From the NCBI GenBank assembly GCA_028289745.1, contig JANQOD010000270.1, forward strand, positions 1-5,215: 5,215 bases of DNA, given 5' to 3'. Shown here piece after piece: positions 1 through 4,918 of this stretch. How positions within the stretch are numbered: position 1 is the stretch's first letter; each line of letters opens with the position of its first letter. Under the pieces are notes generated by a model, which ran no database searches, was not told where the DNA came from, and saw only the letters and a list, made by a program, of their open reading frames with translations. Source of the DNA: Allomuricauda sp. GTDB taxonomy: Bacteria > Bacteroidota > Bacteroidia > Flavobacteriales > Flavobacteriaceae. The position numbers and the translations under genes were made by a program.

Positions 1-1083
1 AATTTTGACATCTTCAAAAAGCGAAGTGTCCTCGCCTAGAAATTTAAGAATCAATTGTGGATTTCTTTTTTTGAAGAGGGATTCAAAAATTTTCTGCCCT
101 AAGCTGTTGTTGCGATGCAGAATATCAAGCAGTAAAAGATCATAGAACCAGAAACGGGTTTTTCTTTGGAATTCGGAAATGGATTTGCCCCTCTTCAAAT
201 AGTTGACCAATTTTTTGACTTTTTTGGCGGAGTTGTAAAAGGCATAACCCGTACTGGGCTTAGCCCAGCCCCCAGCAATACCGATCTTAATTACCTTGTT
301 GGTGCTTTCTGACGAAAAGTCATAGCAGCTCATGGGAATGTTGCCCTGCTCTTCCTCCACTATATCATACGGGCCCGTGTTCAACTCATCGAGATAGGTC
401 GCAATTGCCGTTTCATACTCTTCTCTTGGCAACACGGTCTCTGAAAACAAAGTGTATTCGACCAAGGCTTCTGTTTCAGAGAAAGGAAGTACGTACATGA
501 ACCGGGTATTTCCCTTTTGGGGGATGGAGAAGTCCATGAAAGTGGCCTCATCAATGTGAAAGACAGGGCGTTCTGTCTTGACAAACCATCCTAAAAAGTG
601 CTGCTGTAAAACCGGATATTTTTGCTGTCCCCTTAATGCTTTATAATCGAAACGACTATCGAATACAACCTTGCCCATATAGTTTTCGTTCTTGCCGTTT
701 ACACGCACCGATTCTGCTGTTTCTTCTACGTAGAGAATCTCATCATTGCGGAATGTAACATTGGCATATCCACTAACTTTTTCCAAATAATGATGGTAAA
801 AGTCCACTCCTCGAAGCATTTTATATCGATAAGGGGCAATGGCTTTGTGAAGGGCGGTTTCCTTTCCGGCGAAATAAATCTTTGGCCAAGTTTTATATGT
901 TATGGAATCAAAAGTACCTTCGCCTTTTTCCCAAAAACACCAGGTACGGTCGTTTTTTCGTTTGCTGTCTTTATCCAACAACAAAATCGTTTTGTCATTA
1001 AAGAAATCATCTTTCCCCAGGGCATCGGCCAACAAAAGGCCCGAAGCACCGGCACCTATGATGATGAAATCGTAAGTCGGCAT
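1..1083 (-). CDS. crtY: Lycopene beta-cyclase (CrtY family), partial, C-terminus outside the window
   Basis: The enzyme cyclises both ends of lycopene to beta-carotene, the step before hydroxylation to zeaxanthin in yellow flavobacterial pigments; it is a membrane-associated flavoprotein. My translation is open for 361 codons from the ATG at 1083 down to base 1 without a stop. It starts MPTYDFIIIGAGASGLLLA, a Rossmann nucleotide-binding fold with GAGASG at residues 10-15. NDRTWCFWE follows at 44-52, a CrtY signature, then an FMDFS segment in the middle and GGWAKPSTGYAF at 271-282, the conserved GGxxxPxTGY-type motif near the C-terminal third. Family members are about 380-390 residues, so only about 20-30 residues are missing. 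The start is fixed because the first ATG directly precedes the Rossmann strand. It lies downstream of the thioredoxin gene on the same strand, with its own promoter and a terminator between them. Other crt genes may lie to the left, but that cannot be seen here. Confidence 0.93.
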   Translation of the reverse strand, partial: MPTYDFIIIGAGASGLLLADALGKDDFFNDKTILLLDKDSKRKNDRTWCFWEKGEGTFDSITYKTWPKIYFAGKETALHKAIAPYRYKMLRGVDFYHHYLEKVSGYANVTFRNDEILYVEETAESVRVNGKNENYMGKVVFDSRFDYKALRGQQKYPVLQQHFLGWFVKTERPVFHIDEATFMDFSIPQKGNTRFMYVLPFSETEALVEYTLFSETVLPREEYETAIATYLDELNTGPYDIVEEEQGNIPMSCYDFSSESTNKVIKIGIAGGWAKPSTGYAFYNSAKKVKKLVNYLKRGKSISEFQRKTRFWFYDLLLLDILHRNNSLGQKIFESLFKKRNPQLILKFLGEDTSLFEDVKI

Positions 1084-1087
1084 GGTG

Positions 1088-1120
1088 CAAAAATACAAAT
1101 TAGAAAGCCGTATACCGCAA
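1088..1120 (-). promoter_or_regulatory. Putative Bacteroidota-type promoter of crtY
   Basis: On the minus strand, TATTTTTG (1095-1088) fits the Bacteroidota -7 consensus TAnnTTTG exactly. A TTG at 1120-1118 lies 22 bases upstream as a possible -33 element, a spacer at the long end of the accepted range. The -7 element ends only four bases before the crtY ATG, so transcription from it would start at or next to the ATG and give a leaderless or near-leaderless mRNA. The motif match is seen directly; promoter activity and the start point are inferred. Confidence 0.55.
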
Positions 1121-1123
1121 CCC

Positions 1124-1151
1124 AAAAAACCCCGAATATCCTGATTGGGGG
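1124..1151 (-). terminator. Putative intrinsic terminator of the receptor-thioredoxin transcript
   Basis: Read on the minus strand, CCCC (1151-1148) pairs with GGGG (1133-1130). After a C/C mismatch, AAT (1146-1144) pairs with ATT (1137-1135), leaving a six-base loop. Six T residues (1129-1124) follow directly. A short GC stem followed by a T-run fits a rho-independent terminator for transcripts coming from 1229 and beyond. The stem is short and has an internal mismatch, so strength is uncertain. It ends just before the crtY promoter. Confidence 0.45.
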
Positions 1152-1169
1152 AGGTTCAATCTTCAAAGC

Positions 1170-1187
1170 AAAAAGCAATTTTATTGC
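1170..1187 (-). terminator. Weak hairpin with T-run, possible accessory terminator
   Basis: On the minus strand, GCAAT (1187-1183), a three-base AAA loop and ATTGC (1179-1175) form a five-base-pair stem followed by TTTTT. It lies 42 bases beyond the thioredoxin stop codon and upstream of the stronger hairpin at 1124-1151. Only two of its five pairs are G-C, so on its own it is weak; it may act in tandem with the second hairpin or may be chance. Confidence 0.2.
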
Positions 1188-1228
1188 GCATCCAAACCTA
1201 TGGGCTGTGAGTGATTAGTGGTTCAGCC

Positions 1229-1768
1229 TCACTGTTTCAAGATATCGTGAAGTTGTTTTGGGGAGAGGTACACAAAATACCTATCGCTTATCTCAAACTT
1301 TTCATTGAGCAATACCATTGCAGGAAGTGAAAACGGCTGGTTTTTACGTGAGGCCAAAAGCAGGGGAATCTCATGGGTCGGGTTTCTCGTTTTACCAAGC
1401 TGTTTGTTTGTAAATAGCTCGCCACCGAATTGGATCGAATCGGCAGATTCTGCATTCATCTTAACGGCATAGTATTCGGCATTTAACTTTGAAATCACCT
1501 TCGAATCTTGAAATGCGGCTTGGTCCATTTTTTTGCAGTAGGTACACCAGTCTGCATAAAAATTAATGAATACCTTTTTTGGCTTTATGTTCAACGAATC
1601 TTCCAGTTGTTCAAAACTGAGCCATTGAATTTCTTTTTCTTGGGCCAAGCTCACCGTTGGTGATAGAAGTGTCATCAATAGCAATGCGATGCCTAAAAGG
1701 AAACGGGTTCTTATGGTATTGGGCAAACTGTTTTTCAAAACAGGTCTTGTTTTAATGAAGCTTTCCAA
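1229..1768 (-). CDS. Exported thioredoxin-family protein (periplasmic thiol-disulfide protein)
   Basis: Predicted 179-residue thioredoxin-fold protein acting outside the cytoplasm. A basic N-terminus (RTR near 20-22) leads into a hydrophobic stretch at about 23-35 and a likely cleavage site around SLA-Q (41-43). The active site YADWCTYCKKMD places WCTYC at 74-78, and SLPAMV at 147-152 supplies the usual cis-proline (P149). About 40 residues between the two are an insertion relative to plain thioredoxin. C75 and C78 are the only cysteines. The sequence resembles the DUF255/Thioredoxin_7-like group, whose members act as reductants or chaperones of envelope thiols. The start is unsettled: an in-frame stop lies at 1774-1772 and no ATG occurs before codon 32, inside the signal peptide. 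TTG at 1768 overlaps the receptor gene by 17 bases. TTG at 1738 (residue 11) would start 13 bases after the receptor stop and give a more ordinary signal peptide. It is probably cotranscribed with the receptor. Its substrate is unknown. Confidence 0.85.
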   Translation of the reverse strand: MESFIKTRPVLKNSLPNTIRTRFLLGIALLLMTLLSPTVSLAQEKEIQWLSFEQLEDSLNIKPKKVFINFYADWCTYCKKMDQAAFQDSKVISKLNAEYYAVKMNAESADSIQFGGELFTNKQLGKTRNPTHEIPLLLASRKNQPFSLPAMVLLNEKFEISDRYFVYLSPKQLHDILKQ

Positions 1769-4103
1769 ATTTTAGGCCAAAAAAGAACGCTCGTGGCGCA
1801 TCGGGGCCATATATGTAATCGGAATCGCGTCCTGGACCGACATCAAAATCATCTTGAAAGCTATTAAAAATATTGGTAACTCCACCAGAAAGGGTGACCA
1901 TAAAAGAGTCGCTGAAATCAAAATGCGTTTCCAACTTAATGTTCATATCAAAAAATGAACCCGAATCATTCAGCTCTAAAAACCCGGTATCGCTGATGAC
2001 CCTGGGCACGGTCATATTGCCGGTATAAGTACCTGTAACATCCACATTGAATTTTTCACTTGGTATCCAAGTCGTGTTCAAATAGCCATAAAAGTTGGGC
2101 ACACGAACGAATTCATCAATAATGATATCACTTTCTCCAGGGGTTCCGTCGCTTTCAAAGAGCAGTTGGGGTTCATCCCATTCGGTCTGCTGCAAAGTAC
2201 CGCCCACCTGAAAACGCCATTCCGGATTTGGTGAAATTCCAAATTCAAAGTTTGAGCCATAAACACGGGCCCCCTCCCCATTTCTGACTTCCTCCAAAAT
2301 GGAACCGTTTTCTAAAACGGCACCGGTACTGACCAAGGTAAATGGGTCTTCCAAAATGGTGTAGAATCCTTCCAAAAGAAAATCAAATTGCAATAGGTCC
2401 TTGGTTTTTGAATAGTTCAAAGAACCGGTAAACGCATTTGAAAATTCAGTGTCGAGGTCATCAGATAATATGACAAATTGCGGTTCACCGCCCACACTTG
2501 AAATGTGAAGGTCTTCATTAAAGGTCTGTGGGGCACGAAATCCTCGGGCATACCCTCCGCGAAGACGCCATTCTTCTGAAAGCTTATACGATAGGGTAAT
2601 TCTGGGTGAGAGGGCCGTCTGGCTTAAATCCAAATCTCTTGCTATGCCCCCCACCGAATAGTCTCCTTTCACACTAACATTGTCTAATCGGGCACCCAGT
2701 AGCGCAGAAAAGTTGTCTGAAGGCTTCCATTCGTATTGGGCATAACCACCCAAGGTGTTCACGTTTTGGTCAACGATGCGATCGTAGCCCAGAATAATAT
2801 CTTCGGTGTCATTGATGTTATATTCCGCACCGGCAGTTAACACATCGTTGTTCTGAAAAGTCTTGGTCAGTTGAATACCGTTGACCCAAGCAAGGTCTTT
2901 GGTCGTTCCGAATGCACCATTGGCCAATAGGCTGTCTTGTCTAGTTCTCTCACCGCCCAATCCACCATAATAACTATCGCGATTGGTATAAGAGGCAGAC
3001 GTATAGATCTGCATCTGTTGCGTGCCATCTTTACTGTTCAATTCATAATCAGCACCGCCGATAAAGGTATCGTGGTCCAATTCTTCGGTAATGTCGGTGA
3101 ATTGGGGGGCCAGATCCAATCGGTCGCCACCTCTTCGATACTCGCGAATCGCATTTAGGTTCACTGAAATACGACTTCTATCGGTTGGCCTTAAAAAAGC
3201 CTTGGCCCCAACGGTGGTATTGCGCAATTCGACCAATTCGGTAAACCCATCATCATTGGCATCATAAGACTCACGATTTCTGTAGGCACCAAAAAGGGTA
3301 ACCCCACTTTTCAGATCATCAGCAACAATTGAACTATTGAAATTTAAGATTCTATCGAGGGCATCGCCTCCGACAATGGCCAGATTACTTCCTATTTCCC
3401 AAGTGTTCAAAACAGGGTCTTTGGTAATGATATTGACGGTTCCGGCTATGGCATTTGAGCCGTACAGTGCAGAACCTCCGCTACGTACCACCTCTACCCG
3501 TTCAATGATGTTGGTCGGGATCTGTTCTAACCCATACACGCCGAGCAGTGAGGTAAAGATGGGCCGACTGTTGAGCAATATTTGTGTATAGGCCCCGTCG
3601 AGACCATTTAAGCGCACCTGGGTAAACCCACAGTTTTGGCAATTGGTTTCTACACGCACCCCGGGCGCGAAGTTGAGGCCCTCTGCTACCGTAATAGATT
3701 GTGTGGCGGTCAATAATCTTGGTTTTAAAGAAGATACGACCACTGGGGCGCTTCTCCGTTCCACGCGATTTCGGGTAGCGCTGACCACCACTTCCTCTAG
3801 ACCTAACGCATCTTCCAAGAGTGTAAAATCAACGGTCATGGGCAAACCCCTGGTCAAGGTCAAATCTTTGTTTTGTGAACGATATCCTTGTGCCTGGGCT
3901 ATCAGGGTAACGGCTCCCACGGGCACCTGAAATTGATAGTTGCCATCTACATCGGTAGTAGTGCCTTCAGTGCCTCCCTTGACATAAATGCTGGCATAAG
4001 GCACGGGTTCTTCATTTGAAGTCACGGTTCCCGAGACCGAAACGGTCTGTGCTATAAGAAAATGGAAAGAAGTTACGGATAGAAAAAAAAGGAGCCTTTT
4101 CAA
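1752..4103 (-). CDS. TonB-dependent outer-membrane receptor, CirA/FepA/BtuB-like, probably for a metal compound
   Basis: A 783-residue receptor for energy-dependent uptake across the outer membrane, driven by TonB-ExbBD. Residues 1-18 are a signal peptide (KRLLFFLSV, then FLIA-Q). Residues about 21-93 form a carboxypeptidase-regulatory-like domain (SGTVTS, YASIYVKG, TTTDVDGNYQF). A TonB-box-like segment, LEEVVVSATR, is at 102-111. The plug spans about 115-230 and ends in the typical ERVEVVRSGGSALYGSNAIAG (201-221) and VNIITK. The rest is a beta-barrel with many aromatic/polar strands, ending FFFGLKFGKLH, slightly past the usual terminal aromatic. Cysteines 155 and 158 (NCQNCGF) are the only two in the protein. 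An EF-hand-like DANDDGFTELVE is at 281-292. No SusD partner is adjacent and it is shorter than typical SusC proteins, so it belongs to the metal/cofactor type. A stop at 4118-4116 and no ATG before residue 89 force a TTG start (4103) that fits the signal peptide. The divergent DtxR-family repressor and ZIP gene suggest a metal, metallophore or haem cargo; the exact ligand is unknown. Confidence 0.92.
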   Translation of the reverse strand: MKRLLFFLSVTSFHFLIAQTVSVSGTVTSNEEPVPYASIYVKGGTEGTTTDVDGNYQFQVPVGAVTLIAQAQGYRSQNKDLTLTRGLPMTVDFTLLEDALGLEEVVVSATRNRVERRSAPVVVSSLKPRLLTATQSITVAEGLNFAPGVRVETNCQNCGFTQVRLNGLDGAYTQILLNSRPIFTSLLGVYGLEQIPTNIIERVEVVRSGGSALYGSNAIAGTVNIITKDPVLNTWEIGSNLAIVGGDALDRILNFNSSIVADDLKSGVTLFGAYRNRESYDANDDGFTELVELRNTTVGAKAFLRPTDRSRISVNLNAIREYRRGGDRLDLAPQFTDITEELDHDTFIGGADYELNSKDGTQQMQIYTSASYTNRDSYYGGLGGERTRQDSLLANGAFGTTKDLAWVNGIQLTKTFQNNDVLTAGAEYNINDTEDIILGYDRIVDQNVNTLGGYAQYEWKPSDNFSALLGARLDNVSVKGDYSVGGIARDLDLSQTALSPRITLSYKLSEEWRLRGGYARGFRAPQTFNEDLHISSVGGEPQFVILSDDLDTEFSNAFTGSLNYSKTKDLLQFDFLLEGFYTILEDPFTLVSTGAVLENGSILEEVRNGEGARVYGSNFEFGISPNPEWRFQVGGTLQQTEWDEPQLLFESDGTPGESDIIIDEFVRVPNFYGYLNTTWIPSEKFNVDVTGTYTGNMTVPRVISDTGFLELNDSGSFFDMNIKLETHFDFSDSFMVTLSGGVTNIFNSFQDDFDVGPGRDSDYIYGPDAPRAFFFGLKFGKLH

Positions 4104-4114
4104 AAAAATAAGTA

Positions 4115-4131
4115 TTTATAATTAGTCTAAA
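4115..4131. promoter_or_regulatory. Operator-like motif copy C at the receptor transcription start
   Basis: The minus strand reads TTTAGACTAATTATAAA here. The first 16 bases match 12 of 16 with the palindromic copy at 4195-4210, including an identical TTTAGAC and AAT, although the right arm is degraded. It begins one base after the receptor -7 element, so a bound protein would cover the start point of the receptor transcript. The DtxR-family gene alongside is the obvious candidate regulator; binding is inferred. Confidence 0.45.
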
Positions 4132-4139
4132 CAAAAATA
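4132..4139 (-). promoter_or_regulatory. Putative -7 element of the receptor promoter
   Basis: The minus strand carries TATTTTTG, an exact TAnnTTTG match, 28 bases upstream of the TTG start at 4103. Transcription would begin around 4125-4128 and leave a leader of a little over 20 bases. I see no good TTG/TTTG at the -33 distance, only a T-rich stretch, so the promoter may be weak or need an activator. Confidence 0.45.
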
Positions 4140-4173
4140 ATTTAAATATGAGATGTGTAAAAAGAAAGTGGGA

Positions 4174-4191
4174 TTTATTTTTTTAAATAAA
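4174..4191. repeat. Perfect AT-only inverted repeat in the divergent promoter region
   Basis: TTTATTT (4174-4180) and AAATAAA (4185-4191) are perfect seven-base inverted arms around TTTT. The element sits midway between the two divergent promoters, next to the best operator copy. It contains no G or C, so it may be chance in AT-rich DNA, a flexible or bent segment, or a site for an architectural protein. Confidence 0.35.
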
Positions 4192-4194
4192 AAA

Positions 4195-4210
4195 TTTAGA
4201 CAAATCTAAA
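4195..4210. promoter_or_regulatory. Palindromic operator-like site, copy A (best copy), likely for the DtxR/MntR-family repressor
   Basis: TTTAGACAAATCTAAA is a perfect inverted repeat with six-base arms TTTAGA and TCTAAA around CAAA. DtxR-family dimers bind two-fold symmetric AT-rich operators of about this size, and the gene for such a repressor begins about 35-50 bases downstream. It lies upstream of the repressor's own -33 element, and its start is 22 bases from copy B, about two helical turns. The symmetry is seen directly; the identity of the binding protein is inferred from context. Confidence 0.6.
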
Positions 4211-4216
4211 AATATG

Positions 4217-4232
4217 TTTTGACAAATAAAAT
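4217..4232. promoter_or_regulatory. Operator-like motif copy B overlapping the -33 element of the repressor promoter
   Basis: TTTTGACAAATAAAAT matches copy A in 12 of 16 positions in the same orientation, keeping the central GACAAAT. Its first five bases are the TTTTG that serves as the -33 element, so binding here would block RNA polymerase and allow autoregulation of the repressor-ZIP operon. Some of the similarity could come from shared AT-richness. Confidence 0.4.
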
Positions 4233-4246
4233 AAATTGTATCTTTG
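4217..4246 (+). promoter_or_regulatory. Putative promoter of the repressor-ZIP operon
   Basis: TTTTG (4217-4221), a 17-base spacer and TATCTTTG (4239-4246) give an exact TAnnTTTG with well-spaced upstream TTG, a strong match to the Bacteroidota housekeeping promoter. Transcription would start near 4250-4253. The last three bases of the -7 element are the TTG at 4244, so that codon cannot be the start for mRNA made from this promoter. Confidence 0.6.
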
Positions 4247-4915
4247 AGTAAAGTATTTTTCTTGACACGGGCCGAAGAGAACTATATCAAAACCATTTTT
4301 CATTTAGGAGGTAATACAGCTCGGTTGATTTCTACCAATGCCATTGCGGAAGAGATGGAAACCAAACCTTCTTCGGTGACCGACATGGCCAAAAGATTGG
4401 CAGGAAAAGGCCTTTTAGACTATGTGCCCTACAAAGGGGTCTCGTTAACCAAAAAAGGAAAAAAAACCGCTTTGGCCGTTGTTCGCAAGCATCGGTTGTG
4501 GGAAGTGTTTTTAGTCAGGAAATTAGATTTTACTTGGGATGAGGTACATGAGGTGGCCGAACAGTTAGAGCATATCAAAAGTGAAAAATTGATCGATAAA
4601 ATCGATGAATTGCTCGATTTCCCCAAATATGATCCCCATGGGGATCCCATCCCGACCAAAACCGGAGAGTTTAAGGAGCGTGACAAGCAACCGCTAAACG
4701 AACTACCGATGGGCGCCACCGGAATTTGCGTAGGGGTGAAAGATACATCATCGGCATTTCTCAGATTTCTTGACAAAAATGACATCGCTCTGGGAGATGT
4801 GATAGAAATACTGGAAAAAGAAGATTTTGATGATTCTCTGTTGATCAAGATTGATGACCGTGAATTGCATATTTCGAATCAAATCGCTACCAATCTTTAT
4901 GTTAAAAAGGAATAA
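4244..4915 (+). CDS. DtxR/MntR-family metal-dependent transcriptional repressor
   Basis: A 223-residue cytoplasmic repressor that binds operators as a dimer when loaded with Fe2+ or Mn2+. Residues 8-75 form the winged helix-turn-helix: TRAEENYIKTIFHL, IAEEMETKPSSVTDMAKRLAGKGL as the HTH, and a VSLTKKGK wing. Residues 76-135 are the dimerisation/metal domain with H83 (RKHRLWEVFL) and E106-x-x-E109-H110, followed by DPHGDPIP at 130-137, a family signature. Residues about 150-221 form the FeoA/SH3-like C-terminal domain, as in full-length DtxR (about 226 residues) and unlike short Bacillus MntR. E106 sits where Mn-type MntR has Glu and DtxR has Cys, but N13 replaces the usual Asp or Met ligand, so the metal is uncertain. 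No ATG is available: an in-frame stop lies at 4232-4234 and the first internal ATG is in the HTH. The listed TTG gives the longest frame; TTG at 4262 (residue 7, giving MTRAEENY) fits relatives and the promoter better. Three bases separate it from the ZIP gene. Confidence 0.9.
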   Translation: MSKVFFLTRAEENYIKTIFHLGGNTARLISTNAIAEEMETKPSSVTDMAKRLAGKGLLDYVPYKGVSLTKKGKKTALAVVRKHRLWEVFLVRKLDFTWDEVHEVAEQLEHIKSEKLIDKIDELLDFPKYDPHGDPIPTKTGEFKERDKQPLNELPMGATGICVGVKDTSSAFLRFLDKNDIALGDVIEILEKEDFDDSLLIKIDDRELHISNQIATNLYVKKE

Positions 4916-4918
4916 TTG

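Noticed and set aside
381..584. Minus-strand 67-codon frame within crtY
   Set aside because: It is out of frame with the crtY reading frame, which is open and motif-bearing through the same bases.
790..1218. Plus-strand open frame of 142 codons over the 5' end of crtY and the adjacent gap
   Set aside because: It is antisense to a clearly recognisable lycopene cyclase N-terminus, has no family-like features, and runs through the crtY promoter and the terminator hairpins.
2078..3930. Several short open frames on both strands inside the receptor gene (2078-2281, 2937-3158, 3337-3591, 3643-3930)
   Set aside because: All lie within the continuous, well-supported receptor reading frame and show no recognisable protein features.
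1752..4103. Receptor as a SusC-type glycan importer
   Set aside because: It is shorter than typical SusC (about 1000 residues), has no adjacent SusD gene, and has a CirA/FepA-like plug, with metal genes as neighbours.
4414..4420. Another TTTAGAC core on the plus strand inside the repressor gene
   Set aside because: It lacks the AAT continuation and the right palindrome arm, and is explained by the codons for Leu-Leu-Asp-Tyr in the winged helix.
4429..4848. Minus-strand open frame of 139 codons
   Set aside because: It is fully antisense to the DtxR-family gene; Ser-rich low-complexity composition suggests a shadow frame with no promoter or domain.
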